Assembly: GCA_964293305.1 (NCBI GenBank)
Contig: CAXYYO010000021.1
Coordinates: forward strand, 1-57,971
Direction: 5' to 3'
Length of the DNA: 57,971 bases
DNA from: CALAGJ01 sp964293305
Lineage (GTDB): Bacteria; Bacteroidota; Bacteroidia; Chitinophagales; Chitinophagaceae
Notes under the pieces: model-generated
Database searches by the model: none
What the model was told of the DNA's origin: nothing
Seen by the model: the letters and a program-made list of their open reading frames with translations, nothing else
In this document: positions 24,839 through 34,622 of the stretch, in pieces
Layout: every line of letters begins with the position of its first letter
How positions within the stretch are numbered: position 1 is the first letter of the stretch
Position numbers and translations under genes: made by a program

Positions 24839-26074
24839 TTATTCACTATCAAAAGAGAGATCGTTGTGAAATGTTTCTTCAAGCCTACTAACAGCAAGTA
24901 TTGCTACTATACAAACTGAGAATGCAATGCCCGCTGCAGCTTGCCAGTCAATAACATTAAAACTTCCTGTGAGCCAGGTAAATAAAGCACCAAAAGGAAT
25001 AACCCATGCACGTACCAAATTTAATCCACTACTAGTTACCAAATTGCGAATATTTGTACCAAAGTTTTCTGCTGCCAGTGTAAACAATTGAATGATAAAC
25101 CCTACAGTAAATCCAAGACCGGCAAAGCAGGCATAATAAATTTCAACAGATAGCTTTCCAACAGTAAAAAACAGGATCAACATCAAACAGTGCATGCTAA
25201 GGAAAATATAAATCGACTTTTTTCGGCTTTTCAGCCATTGGCTTATTACACCCCCCATAATATCTCCGATACAAAGCGCAATAAAAAAACAAGTAATTAC
25301 AATAGCTTTTTCCGGCAGTGGATCCATGCCCATGCTTTCAGCAATGTAATTAGAAAATTGCATCATCACCCCATTTACAAACCAAGCAGGAATGCCTGCT
25401 AATAATATATAGATGAATTTTTTGATATAATTTTTATTGCGGAGTATTATCATAAAATTTCCACGAGACAATACACTATGTTTTGTTATTTCAAACAGAC
25501 CACTTTCTACCACACCAATCCTTAAAATCAAGAGAAAAAAACCAAGCGAACCGCCGATGATATATACCGTTTTCCAATCGAATATTTTTCCAACAAATAC
25601 TGCCGCAATAGCACCAAGTACTCCAAAACCCGCTATGATTGCTGGCCCCATCCCACGCCGTTCTTTACTCATCTGTTCGCTTACCAATGTAATGCCGGCT
25701 CCTAGCTCTCCAGCCAAGCCCAAACCTGCCAAAAAACGACAAGTAGCATATTGATTACTGTTTGCTACAAAAGCATTGAGCAGGGTAAATCCAGAATACA
25801 GCATGATGCTTCCAAATAGTACTTTTAGTCTTCCATATTTATCGCCAATTATTCCCCATAAAAACCCTCCAATTAACATCCCAAACATTTGCATGCTCTG
25901 TAAATAATTCAATACTGATTTAATAGCATCTGGTGCTACACCTACATCTAATAAACTTTTTTCTCCAATAGCAGCCAGTGCCATAATATCATACAGATCT
26001 ACAAAAAACCCCAATGCAGATACTATTATTCCAAGAGCAATTGCTTTATTACTCAGACCTATTTTTTGGCTCAT
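24839..26074 (-). CDS. MFS transporter (sugar/metabolite:H+ symporter-like)
   Basis: This 411-residue protein has about 12 hydrophobic segments. The MFS motif between helices 2 and 3 reads GDKYGRLKVLFGS. The first helix contains GFFVDLYDIMALAAI, where Asp in helix 1 is typical of the metabolite:H+ symporter and sugar porter branches. A cluster RFLAGLGLAGELGAGITLVSEQ (helix 4) corresponds to the R-x-x-x-G-x-G-x-G-G/A-E block of those families. A second copy of the cytoplasmic loop motif (QWLKSRKKSIY) is degenerate. It would import or export a small organic solute with protons. The substrate cannot be deduced. It converges on the atp operon and has no same-strand partner. Confidence 0.85.
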   Translation of the reverse strand: MSQKIGLSNKAIALGIIVSALGFFVDLYDIMALAAIGEKSLLDVGVAPDAIKSVLNYLQSMQMFGMLIGGFLWGIIGDKYGRLKVLFGSIMLYSGFTLLNAFVANSNQYATCRFLAGLGLAGELGAGITLVSEQMSKERRGMGPAIIAGFGVLGAIAAVFVGKIFDWKTVYIIGGSLGFFLLILRIGVVESGLFEITKHSVLSRGNFMIILRNKNYIKKFIYILLAGIPAWFVNGVMMQFSNYIAESMGMDPLPEKAIVITCFFIALCIGDIMGGVISQWLKSRKKSIYIFLSMHCLMLILFFTVGKLSVEIYYACFAGLGFTVGFIIQLFTLAAENFGTNIRNLVTSSGLNLVRAWVIPFGALFTWLTGSFNVIDWQAAAGIAFSVCIVAILAVSRLEETFHNDLSFDSE

Positions 26075-26294
26075 ATGCGGTGGAAATATATAACCCTATT
26101 CTATTTTTCAATGCAGTATCTTGAAATAGGTAAAAGGATAAAATGCCGAGGTTAAAAAATGCTTTAAAAACAATTGACTTTAATAATTTGATGTTGTAGT
26201 TTTATCTAACTGTTTAAATTTTGATAAATAAATTTTTATATAAAACATTTCTACATATTTCTTGTTTCTTTGCGCATAACATCAGTGATATACA

Positions 26295-27965
26295 ATGGCA
26301 GAAGCAACTGGTAAAAACACTCTAAATAGTGCCATCCAAAAAGTCTATCAGTTTTTAAAACTTGATTCAAAGGACATTTGGAACATTTATGTACTCGCTT
26401 TAATTAGTGGATTAGTACAGCTATCTGTACCCATAGGCATACAAGCAATTATTGGATTTGTACTGGCCTCAACATATTCTACATCCATCATTTTACTTAT
26501 CGTTTTAGTGGTTTTAGGCGTTTTTATAAATGGACTTTTGCAAGTAAGGCAGATGCAATTAATCGAAAAAATCGAACAAAAATTATTTGTTCGCTATTCT
26601 TTTGAATTTGCAGATAGACTCCCCAAACTCAATATACAGAAATTAGATAATTACTACCTACCGGAATTAGTTAACCGTTTCTTTGATACACCCACTTTAC
26701 AAAAAGGAATAGCAAAATTATTGTTAGATATACCAGCCGCACTTATACAGATGTTGCTTGGTTTATTGCTATTATCATTTTATCATCCCATATTCATTGC
26801 TTTTGGATTACTACTGGTCATTATCTTGTTTTTTATACTTCGGTTTACAGCAGTAAGGGGTATGGAAACAAGTATTCGTGAAAGTGATTACAAATATGCG
26901 GTAGCTGCATGGTTAGAAGAAATTGCAAGGGCAATTAAAACTTTTAAATACAGCAGGGGCACATCCATTCATATTACTAAAACGGATGAACTTACCACAG
27001 GTTATCTATCGAGTAGAACAGCACATTTTAGAATTTTGTTGCAGCAATATTGGAGCCTAATAACATTCAAAGTATTGATAACGGGTGCCATGCTTATTGT
27101 GGGGTCAATTTTGTTGGTAAATCAACAGCTCAATATTGGTCAATTTATTGCTGCTGAAATAGTTATTCTCACAGTTATAAGTGCTGTAGAAAAATTTATT
27201 GTTAACTTAGATAAAGTGTATGATGTGCTTACTGCGGCAGAAAAACTTGGTAAGGTAACTTCTGCAGAAATTGAGAAAACAGGTAATATCAATTTTTCAG
27301 ATTCAGACAGTGGTATTGAAATTGAATTTACAAATTTTAGTTTTTCTTACCCGAATGAAAAGACCGTTATACAACACCTCAACTTACACATTAAAAAAGG
27401 GGAACATATAGCAGTGAGTGGTGTGTCAGGTTCTGGCAAGAGTACTTTGCTAAGACTACTTACAGGTGCATTTCCGACTTATGTAGGAAATATCAGCCTT
27501 AACAAAATTCCTCTTCAGAATTATAGCATTGAAAGCTTGCGATCAAATACAGGTATTTTGCTCAGCCATCAAGATATTTTCAAAGGCAGCTTAATTGAAA
27601 ACATTACAATGGGAAATGCAACACTCACCATGGAAGAAATTACTGTTATGGTGGACCGCTGCGGCCTGCTGAATTTTATACAATCCCAACCCGAAGGATA
27701 CAATATGGTTTTAGATCCGGCGGGAAAGAAATTGCCAAAAGTTACCATACAAAAAATACTTTTAGCCAGGGCATTACTCGGCCAAGAGAAAATGATTTTG
27801 CTGGAAGAACCCACACGCAATCTGGAGCTGAATTATAAAACCCAAATACTAGATTTTATTCGAAAACTTGATAATATAACAGTACTCATTGCTACAAATG
27901 ACCCGGTAGAAATAGCATCATGTAACAGATCAATCATTTTGCAACCAGTAAAGCCGCAAGACTAA
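26295..27965 (+). CDS. ABC exporter (type I secretion-like) with degenerate nucleotide-binding domain
   Basis: The 556-residue protein has an ABC exporter membrane domain with about six helices (residues 30-330) and a C-terminal ATPase domain. No C39 peptidase domain precedes it. Walker A is intact (GVSGSGKS, 376-383, Lys382) and a Gln-loop-like SHQDIF is present. The signature LSGGQ is replaced by LPKVT (480-484). Walker B reads MILLEEP, with Glu504-Glu505 in place of Asp-Glu, the D-loop SALD is RNLE, and the switch histidine is Thr534. A homodimer would have two crippled ATP sites, so transport would need a canonical partner or another mechanism. HlyD and TolC-like genes follow directly (gap 11 bases). 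The substrate is unknown. Confidence 0.85.
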   Translation: MAEATGKNTLNSAIQKVYQFLKLDSKDIWNIYVLALISGLVQLSVPIGIQAIIGFVLASTYSTSIILLIVLVVLGVFINGLLQVRQMQLIEKIEQKLFVRYSFEFADRLPKLNIQKLDNYYLPELVNRFFDTPTLQKGIAKLLLDIPAALIQMLLGLLLLSFYHPIFIAFGLLLVIILFFILRFTAVRGMETSIRESDYKYAVAAWLEEIARAIKTFKYSRGTSIHITKTDELTTGYLSSRTAHFRILLQQYWSLITFKVLITGAMLIVGSILLVNQQLNIGQFIAAEIVILTVISAVEKFIVNLDKVYDVLTAAEKLGKVTSAEIEKTGNINFSDSDSGIEIEFTNFSFSYPNEKTVIQHLNLHIKKGEHIAVSGVSGSGKSTLLRLLTGAFPTYVGNISLNKIPLQNYSIESLRSNTGILLSHQDIFKGSLIENITMGNATLTMEEITVMVDRCGLLNFIQSQPEGYNMVLDPAGKKLPKVTIQKILLARALLGQEKMILLEEPTRNLELNYKTQILDFIRKLDNITVLIATNDPVEIASCNRSIILQPVKPQD

Positions 27966-27976
27966 CCTGATACCAA

Positions 27977-29335
27977 ATGGAAAAAAATAAATTTATAACC
28001 GGAAACCTAGAAAACCTCAGTAAAGTATCACATTATAATGCTTTTGATGCCATCTATCTTATCAATAAAAAAAGCACTGCAAAAAAATGGTTATGGGGCA
28101 TACTCTTTGCTCTAATTATTATTCTTTTTCTACCCTGGACACAAAACATTAGAGCAAAAGGTAATGTAACTACTCTTCGACAAGAACAAAGGCCTCAACA
28201 ACTCAATACCATCATACCAGGTAGGGTAGTAAAATGGTATGTAAAAGAGGGAGACTTTGTAAAAGCTGGGGATACAATTATACAGCTTACTGAAATAAAA
28301 GATGACTACTTAGATCCGGATTTATTACTTCGTACAGAAGAACAAATTGGTTCAAAAGAAACTGCTGTGCAGGGTTATCAAAGTAAAGCTGCTGCTGCAG
28401 GCTCACAGATAGAAGCCCTCAGCCAAGGTCGTGAACTAAAGGTTAGTCAGGTAGATAATAAAATTAGACAGCAAAGATTAAAAGCACAAAGTGATAGTAT
28501 GGAAATGCTTGCTGCGCAAAATGATTTTAAAATAGCAACTTTACAGTACAACCGCCAAAAAGTAATGTTTGACAGCGGTCTGGTTTCACTTACCCAGTTG
28601 GAACAAAGAAATCAATCCTATCAAAATGCAATAGCCAAAAAAGCAAGTGCCGAAATCAAGTACACAAATAGCAAACAAGAACTTGTAATATTACATTTAG
28701 AACTAAATGGCACAATACAAGATTATACAGATAAAATTAGTAAAGCCCAAGGTGATCAGTTTGCATCGCTTTCTCAATTGGCCAGCGGACAAGCTGACGT
28801 TTCGAAGCTGAAAAATCAATACAGTAATTATAATATCAGAAGTCAATTATATTTTATAAAAGCTCCACAAGACGGTCAGATAATACAAGCTCGCAAAGCT
28901 GGTATTGGAGAAATAGTGAAGGATGGCGAAATGATAGTAGAAATAGTACCTACAGATATTACTTACGCCGTAGAAATGTTTATAGAACCATTAGATCTTC
29001 CTTTGGTAAATATTGGCCAGAAAGTTAGATTTGTATTTGATGGCTTTCCCGCTATTGTTTTCAGCGGATGGCCTGCGGCATCCTATGGTACATTTGGGGG
29101 AATAGTAGTAGCTGTGGAAACATCTGTTACTGACAAAGGCTTATTTCGGGTATTGATTAAAGAAGACCCTGAGGAAAGAGTATGGCCGCTACAACTCAGA
29201 ATGGGTGGTGGGGCAAAAGGAATAGCATTACTAAAAGATGTAAAAATATGGTATGAATTATGGCGTCAAATAAATGGCTTCCCACCTGATTATTATCTTC
29301 CAGCTTCTCAAAATGCTACAGATGCCAAAAAATAA
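27977..29335 (+). CDS. HlyD-family periplasmic adaptor protein
   Basis: This 452-residue protein has a cytoplasmic N-terminus of about 38 residues, one membrane helix (about 39-57, WLWGILFALIIILFLPW) and then the adaptor body. The lipoyl-like half motif NTIIPGRVVKWYVKEGDFVKAGDTIIQL is at about 77-105. A long coiled-coil hairpin (about 130-285) and the second lipoyl half (IKAPQDGQIIQARKAGIGEIVKDGEMIVEIVP) follow, then the beta-barrel. It bridges an inner-membrane transporter and an outer-membrane TolC-like channel. The GNV motif after the helix resembles type I secretion adaptors (HlyD, PrtE). It lies between the ABC gene (11 bases) and the TolC gene (13 bases). Confidence 0.92.
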   Translation: MEKNKFITGNLENLSKVSHYNAFDAIYLINKKSTAKKWLWGILFALIIILFLPWTQNIRAKGNVTTLRQEQRPQQLNTIIPGRVVKWYVKEGDFVKAGDTIIQLTEIKDDYLDPDLLLRTEEQIGSKETAVQGYQSKAAAAGSQIEALSQGRELKVSQVDNKIRQQRLKAQSDSMEMLAAQNDFKIATLQYNRQKVMFDSGLVSLTQLEQRNQSYQNAIAKKASAEIKYTNSKQELVILHLELNGTIQDYTDKISKAQGDQFASLSQLASGQADVSKLKNQYSNYNIRSQLYFIKAPQDGQIIQARKAGIGEIVKDGEMIVEIVPTDITYAVEMFIEPLDLPLVNIGQKVRFVFDGFPAIVFSGWPAASYGTFGGIVVAVETSVTDKGLFRVLIKEDPEERVWPLQLRMGGGAKGIALLKDVKIWYELWRQINGFPPDYYLPASQNATDAKK

Positions 29336-29348
29336 GAAAAGATATAAA

Positions 29349-30740
29349 ATGAGTCTCTTAAAGATACGATTTGCATTTCTTGCTTTCTCACTTTCTTGTT
29401 GGTCATTGTATGCACAAAATTTCAGCATGGATGACTTTATGATGGAAGTGCGAAAAAATCATCCCGTGGCCAAACAGGCTTTGATTGGTATTGAAAAAGC
29501 CAAAGCAGAATTATTAGCCAGTAGAGGTGGTTTTGATCCTATACTTGCCATTCATAATGAAAACAAAACTTTTGATGGTAAAAATTATTTTTACTACACA
29601 AATCCTGAATTAAAAATTCCAACTTGGTCTGGTATAGATGTAAAAGCAGGTGTTGAAAATAACGGAGGTCAGTTTATCAATAGTGAATATAGTACAGGAA
29701 AAACAAGCTATTTAGGTCTTGAAATCCCTCTGGCTCGCAATCTTATAATGGACAAAAGAAGGGCGCAGCTACAGCAGGCAAAACTCATGGTTAGTATGAG
29801 TGAGCAGGATAGATTAATGGCACTCAATAATTTAATGTTTGATGCTAAACTTACCTATTTAAATTGGGCTGGTACAAATTTGCTGTATAATTTACTTACA
29901 AAATTTGTTACTGTAAGCAATGATAGATTAAGATTAGTTCGCATAGCTTGGCAGCAGGGAGATAGACCTGCCATTGATACCACAGAAGCATTGGCACAGT
30001 TGCAGAGTTTTCAAATGATGCAGGCAGAAGGATATGTCAGATTGCAAAATGCAGCAATAGATATTTCAAATTTTTTATGGACTGAGCAAGATAGTGCTTA
30101 CATAGTGCCTGTATCATATTTCCCCGATAGCATCAGCGTTTTTCGCCCTGAGGACGAATTGATACTTGAAAGTTTGTTACTTAGAAGTAAGAATGAAAAC
30201 CCCGCATTACTTGTGTATAATATAAAATTAGATGCACTTGTAGTGGAGCGAAAATTAAAATTTCAAGGGCTACTTCCTTATTTTAATTTGAAAGCTAATT
30301 TATTAAATAGTGGCTATAATGTTACAAAAGGTGTGGGTGCTGCTTTTATTGAAAATAATTATAAACTTGGGTTTGATTTTAAAATCCCACTACGTCTTTC
30401 GGAAGGACGTGGAGATTATCGCCTGACTAAGCTAAAAATTCAAGAAACAAATTTTCAGCAAAGCAATAAGAGATGGGAAATTGAAAATAAAATCAAGACA
30501 TATTATAATGAAACACAGGCCCTGCAGCGGCAAGTTATATTAGCTGAAGCCGCCTTGAAAAATTTTTCTTCACTGTTAAGAGCTGAAGAAATAAGGTATC
30601 AAAATGGAGAAAGCAGTCTTTTCTTAATCAATGCAAGAGAAAATAAAGTCTTAGAAACCACTCAAAAATTAGTAGAACTAAAAGTAAAATGGCTCAAAGC
30701 AAGATACGCTACCGAATGGGCCGCCGGTTTGTTGAGATAG
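29349..30740 (+). CDS. TolC-family outer membrane efflux protein
   Basis: The ATG at 29349 gives a good signal peptide (MSLLKIRFAFLAFSLSCWSLYAQ); longer in-frame starts overlap the hlyD-like gene and lack one. The 463-residue product starts SMDDFMMEVRKNHPVAKQALIGIEKAKAELLASRGGFDP, the usual first TolC helix pair. Two internally repeated helical-plus-strand halves follow, and QLQQAKLMVSMSEQDRLMALNNLMFDAKLTYLNW marks the second long helix. It should form a trimeric outer-membrane channel-tunnel. With the preceding ABC and HlyD-like genes it completes an apparent tripartite exporter. No terminator hairpin follows before the convergent gene 47 bases on. Confidence 0.88.
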   Translation: MSLLKIRFAFLAFSLSCWSLYAQNFSMDDFMMEVRKNHPVAKQALIGIEKAKAELLASRGGFDPILAIHNENKTFDGKNYFYYTNPELKIPTWSGIDVKAGVENNGGQFINSEYSTGKTSYLGLEIPLARNLIMDKRRAQLQQAKLMVSMSEQDRLMALNNLMFDAKLTYLNWAGTNLLYNLLTKFVTVSNDRLRLVRIAWQQGDRPAIDTTEALAQLQSFQMMQAEGYVRLQNAAIDISNFLWTEQDSAYIVPVSYFPDSISVFRPEDELILESLLLRSKNENPALLVYNIKLDALVVERKLKFQGLLPYFNLKANLLNSGYNVTKGVGAAFIENNYKLGFDFKIPLRLSEGRGDYRLTKLKIQETNFQQSNKRWEIENKIKTYYNETQALQRQVILAEAALKNFSSLLRAEEIRYQNGESSLFLINARENKVLETTQKLVELKVKWLKARYATEWAAGLLR

Positions 30741-30787
30741 TTATAATTTTTATGCACTATCGTCGTATCGGTTCCGTCTGGCTATGT

Positions 30788-31564
30788 TTACACCACAATC
30801 TTCAACCCATCATAAGCTAATCTGATATGTGGTGGTAATTCTTCATTGATATCATCGTGCTTGCCCAGTTGATGACTGATATGTGTAAAATATGCTGATT
30901 TTACTTCTAGTTGAAGGGAAAGGTCAATAGCTTCTTGTAATGTGAAATGGGAAATATGTTTTTCTTTCCTTAAAGCATTTAATACCAATACTTCTGTGCC
31001 TGCTATTTTAGCGTAAGCAGAAGGGTCAATCTTGTTTGCATCTGTTATATATGAAAACTTGCCAAATCGATAACCATATACAGGCATTTTATGGTGCCAT
31101 ACTGTAAAAGGGACTATATCAATATCACCAATAGTAAATGGTGTTTCGTCTATTTCATATAAATTTATTTGAGGAATACCGGGATATTTTTTATCTGCAA
31201 AAACGTATGCAAATTCTCTTTTTAAAGCTTCTGCTGTAAGACTGTTTGCATAAACATCCATAGCCTGTTGTTGAAAATAGTTATAAGCACGAATATCATC
31301 CAACCCTGCCACATGATCTTTATGTGGATGGGTAAATAAAACGGCATTCAGTCTGTTGTTGCCAATACGAAGCATTTGCTGTCTGAAATCCGGAGTGGTA
31401 TCTACTACAATAGTTGTGGTATCCGATGATACTAGAATGCTACTCCTAAGCCTGTTGTCCTTAGGATTTGTACTGGTACACACTGCACAGGTACAAGCTA
31501 TCATGGGTATGCCGGTGCTGGTGCCGGAACCTAAAAATTCTATGGTAAGAGGTAAATGGTCCAC
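30788..31564 (-). CDS. MBL-fold metallohydrolase (PhnP-like phosphodiesterase family)
   Basis: A GTG at 31562-31564 is the only usable start: an in-frame TAG lies four codons upstream and no other start codon intervenes. The 258-residue protein has the metallo-beta-lactamase motif HPHKDH (residues 79-84) binding two metals. Later candidate ligands are in YITDANKID and YFTHISHQLGKHDD. The N-terminal FLGSGTSTGIP and the Cys cluster CTCAVC (24-29) match PhnP, in which such cysteines bind a structural zinc. PhnP acts on cyclic phosphates, so phosphodiesterase activity is a reasonable inference. A single-copy 92-residue conserved-looking gene follows upstream on the same strand. Confidence 0.88.
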   Translation of the reverse strand: MDHLPLTIEFLGSGTSTGIPMIACTCAVCTSTNPKDNRLRSSILVSSDTTTIVVDTTPDFRQQMLRIGNNRLNAVLFTHPHKDHVAGLDDIRAYNYFQQQAMDVYANSLTAEALKREFAYVFADKKYPGIPQINLYEIDETPFTIGDIDIVPFTVWHHKMPVYGYRFGKFSYITDANKIDPSAYAKIAGTEVLVLNALRKEKHISHFTLQEAIDLSLQLEVKSAYFTHISHQLGKHDDINEELPPHIRLAYDGLKIVV

Positions 31565-31615
31565 CTGCCAAAACTAAGTGAATGTATTTGTTTACATCTT
31601 AAATATAAGTGAAGT

Positions 31616-31894
31616 TTATTTAGCCTCCGGCATATTTGATTTTGCGACAATTGCTTCATAGAGTTTCTGACTTTCTAGTGTAAGCGCATCATAAGAAATA
31701 TTAACCTGTGGTATTAAATCTGTGAGTGCATTAATGCGGCCTTCTACATCTAGAAATTTATTGAGCACCACAATCTTTTTTTGCTCCAACAGACACCAGC
31801 CACTTTGAAAAGTACCACGCTCATAGCGCACACTAAAGCCGCTTTGTTCCAATATTGCTTCCAGTTTATCTAATAGTGTCTGTGTAGGTTTCAT
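31616..31894 (-). CDS. Conserved-looking 92-residue hypothetical protein
   Basis: The small cytoplasmic protein has no signal peptide or membrane segment. It contains a helix (TLLDKLEAILEQSGFSVRYERG), a short strand pair with FQSGWCLLEQKKIVVLNKFLDVEGRI and a C-terminal helical part. The segment WCLLEQKKIVVLNKFLDVEGRI gives the appearance of a small alpha/beta fold, but I do not recognise a named family. It lies 51 bases from the MBL gene on the same strand and 86 bases from the E1 gene. Its ATG start and codon use look normal. Function unknown. Confidence 0.65.
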   Translation of the reverse strand: MKPTQTLLDKLEAILEQSGFSVRYERGTFQSGWCLLEQKKIVVLNKFLDVEGRINALTDLIPQVNISYDALTLESQKLYEAIVAKSNMPEAK

Positions 31895-31980
31895 TTGCTC
31901 CTTTTACTATTCAAAAATAAACAGCTTGTCGTAAAATTATATTTCATTTATCCACAATACTGGTTTTGTATAAGCCGAGA

Positions 31981-33987
31981 TTAATATTCCATCAATCTCT
32001 TTACTGCATTGTGTAATCTGCTATTGGCCATAAAATTTTTTTCTAATTCTAGATTAAAAGGGATAGGTGTATCCAAAGAGGCACATCGCACCACAGGTGC
32101 GTCTAAAAATTCAAAACAATGCTCTGCAATCCATGCGCTGATGTCTCCACCAATACCTCCTGTAAGCGTATCTTCATGTAGGAGTAGCACTTTGCCTGTA
32201 CCTTTTACAATGGTTGTTATGGCCTCATAATCCAATGGCAATAAACTACGTAAATCCAAAATTGCTATACTATATTCAGGATGTGCTTTTGAATATTGTA
32301 AAGCCCATTGTACACCCATACCATAAGTAATGATACTAATATCATTGCCCTGTTGTACAAGCCTTGCTTTGCCAATTTCTATTTCATAAGGAGCATCCGG
32401 TACAGGGCCACTTATGCTTCTATACAATCCCTTATGTTCAAAGAAAATAATTGGATTCGGGTCATTAAAAGCTGCTATCAAAAGCCCCTTTGCATCTTGA
32501 GGAGTAGATGGATATAATACTTTTAATCCGGGTGTATGTGTAAACCATGCTTCATTGCTTTGGCTATGAAATGGGCCGGCTCCCACGCCGCCACCTGTTG
32601 GCATACGTATTACCACATCGGCGGCCTGCCCCCAGCGATAATGAATTTTTGCTAAGTTATTTATGATTTGATTAAACCCAACGGTAGCAAAATCTGCAAA
32701 TTGCATTTCCATCATGGCTTTATAACCTTCTAAATTAAGCCCAAGTGCTGTACCCACAATTGCACTTTCGCACAGTGGCGTATTGCGTACTCTTTCTTTT
32801 CCAAATAACTCTACAAAGCCTTCTGTTACTTTAAAAGCGCCGCCATATTCTGCTATATCCTGCCCCATCAATATAAGGTTTGGATGCATTTCCATGCTTT
32901 GGCGAAGCCCATCTTGCAATGCCTGAATAAACTTCTTTTCTGTATTTGGAGTTGAGAATATTGGTTGAGGTATGCTATTGTCTAATACAGTAGTGCCAGT
33001 TACTTTTAAGGGTGCATATACATCCTTCACTTCTTCTTCTGTATGCACTTCCAAAGCAGGTGCAGCAAAGCCGATGGCAAGCTCAGATTCGATATAGGCT
33101 TTTATTTGTTCTTTAATAATTTCAGCGGCGGCATTTGTAAGTACTCCCGTTTCTAATAAATAATTTTCAAAGTTTGAAATAGGGTCTTTTTCCTGCCAAG
33201 TTTCAAAAAGATGCGGGGGTACATATTTTGTTCCACTAGCTTCCTCATGCCCTCTCATTCTAAAAGTCATGCATTCTATCAAAAATGGTTTTTGCTCTTT
33301 GATGCAATATGCTCTTACTCCTTTTATAGTGTCATAAACAGACAGTAAATTATTACCATCAATACATACACCTTCCATACCATAACCTTTTGCTCTCTCT
33401 ACTAGGCTGGCACAACGATACTGTTCATTTACCGGAGTGCTAAGACCATAGCCATTATTTTCAATTACAAATATTACAGGTAAATCCCATACGGCTGCAG
33501 TATTGAGGGCTTCATGAAAATCTCCTTCGCTGGTGCCACCATCTCCACTAAAAGCTAGAGAAACTTTATTTTCTTTTTTTAATTTATAAGCTAAAGCTAC
33601 CCCATCTGCAAGTGCCAACTGTGGACCTAAATGACTTATCATACCACAGATATGATGCTCGGGGCTGCCAAAATGGAAACTCCTTTCCCGTCCTTTACTA
33701 TAGCCATCTTTACTGCCCTGCCACTGCATAAATAATTTACTTAGGGGCATATTTCTGGCGGTAAACACGCCCAAATTGCGGTGGAGTGGCATAATCCATT
33801 CGTTCTGCTCTAATGCAAGTGCTACGCCACAGGCTATTGCCTCCTGTCCAATTCCACTAAACCATTTACTTATGCGGCCTTGCCTTAGCAGTACCAGCAT
33901 TTTTTCTTCAATGAGGCGTGGTAATAGGATGGTTTTATAAAACTGAACTAAATTTTCGTCAGTAAGATGCTTACGGTCAAAATTCAT
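31981..33987 (-). CDS. Fused E1 alpha/beta subunit of a 2-oxoacid dehydrogenase (branched-chain/pyruvate type)
   Basis: This 668-residue protein joins both E1 subunits. Residues about 1-320 are the alpha part with the thiamine-diphosphate motif, GDGGTSEGD through to ENNGYGLSTP. Residues about 345-668 are the beta part, with MGQDIAEYGGAFKVTEGF, ADFATVGFNQIINNLAKIHYRWG and MPTGGGVGAGPFHSQSNEAWF. The complex decarboxylates branched-chain 2-oxoacids or pyruvate and passes the acyl group to lipoyl E2. Fused forms are common in Bacteroidota. E2 and E3 are not in the window. A TAACTTCG close to the -7 consensus lies a few bases before the start. The substrate is not decided by sequence alone. Confidence 0.92.
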   Translation of the reverse strand: MNFDRKHLTDENLVQFYKTILLPRLIEEKMLVLLRQGRISKWFSGIGQEAIACGVALALEQNEWIMPLHRNLGVFTARNMPLSKLFMQWQGSKDGYSKGRERSFHFGSPEHHICGMISHLGPQLALADGVALAYKLKKENKVSLAFSGDGGTSEGDFHEALNTAAVWDLPVIFVIENNGYGLSTPVNEQYRCASLVERAKGYGMEGVCIDGNNLLSVYDTIKGVRAYCIKEQKPFLIECMTFRMRGHEEASGTKYVPPHLFETWQEKDPISNFENYLLETGVLTNAAAEIIKEQIKAYIESELAIGFAAPALEVHTEEEVKDVYAPLKVTGTTVLDNSIPQPIFSTPNTEKKFIQALQDGLRQSMEMHPNLILMGQDIAEYGGAFKVTEGFVELFGKERVRNTPLCESAIVGTALGLNLEGYKAMMEMQFADFATVGFNQIINNLAKIHYRWGQAADVVIRMPTGGGVGAGPFHSQSNEAWFTHTPGLKVLYPSTPQDAKGLLIAAFNDPNPIIFFEHKGLYRSISGPVPDAPYEIEIGKARLVQQGNDISIITYGMGVQWALQYSKAHPEYSIAILDLRSLLPLDYEAITTIVKGTGKVLLLHEDTLTGGIGGDISAWIAEHCFEFLDAPVVRCASLDTPIPFNLELEKNFMANSRLHNAVKRLMEY

Positions 33988-34005
33988 GATGCGGCGAAGT
34001 TAAAT

Positions 34006-34028
34006 TTTTACCCTTCGGGAAATGAGAA
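34006..34028 (+). repeat. REP-like palindrome copy
   Basis: TTTTACCCTTCGGGAAATGA, the same family as the copies at 6034-6145, 45956 and 50927; core CCC-TTC-GGG. It lies between the E1 gene start and rfaE2, within 20 bases of the E1 start codon, in the E1 leader or promoter. Confidence 0.7.
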
Positions 34029-34112
34029 AGCGGGAAGTTTTTTTTCAATTGGCATAGAATTTATTTCAGACCTTAGCTCTTAAATGATTTGTATATCGAA
34101 TTTTATCCGGTC

Positions 34113-34607
34113 TTATTTTATATCTTGTACTTTTTGTAAGGTGCCAGTGGTGCTATAACCATCAACTATTGGGTTAATGACCACCCTGCCTCCATTTGCA
34201 ATTACATCTGAAGCACCGACTATTTTATCGATTGTATAGTCGCCTCCTTTTACAAGCACGTCTGGAAGTATTGATTTTATTACGCGAAGCGGTGTATCTT
34301 CTTCAAAAATTATTACTGCATCCGTATAGATAAAAGATGAAATGACTAAAGCACGATTCATTTCGAAATTAACAGGTCTCTGCGGACCTTTCAAGCGTTT
34401 TACGCTACTGTCACTATTGATGGCTACAATCAAAAAATCTGCTTCTTTAGCAGCAGCTTGAAGGCTTGCAATATGGCCTATATGTATAATATCAAAACAT
34501 CCATTTGTAAAGGCAATCTTTTTTCCTTTTACCCTTTGAGCGGCTACCCAGGCACTTAAATGTTTTAAATCCATTATTTTTTCTGAAGCTATATGTACCT
34601 GATTCAT
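34113..34607 (-). CDS. rfaE2: D-glycero-beta-D-manno-heptose 1-phosphate adenylyltransferase
   Basis: This 164-residue nucleotidyltransferase contains the HIGH-type motif HIGHIASL after FTNGCFDIIH (about residues 33-50). A second set of family features follows (LIVAINSDSSVKRLKGPQRPVN, PDVLVKGGDYTIDKIVGA). It corresponds to the C-terminal domain of E. coli HldE as a free-standing enzyme, which adds AMP to heptose-1-phosphate in the route to ADP-heptose for LPS core. The heptokinase partner (rfaE1) is not in the window. The gene lies 15 bases downstream of panD on the same strand. A small N-terminal extension (MNQVHIASEKIMDL) has an internal ATG as an alternative start. Confidence 0.92.
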   Translation of the reverse strand: MNQVHIASEKIMDLKHLSAWVAAQRVKGKKIAFTNGCFDIIHIGHIASLQAAAKEADFLIVAINSDSSVKRLKGPQRPVNFEMNRALVISSFIYTDAVIIFEEDTPLRVIKSILPDVLVKGGDYTIDKIVGASDVIANGGRVVINPIVDGYSTTGTLQKVQDIK

Positions 34608-34622
34608 GAGTGCGCTGATTTT

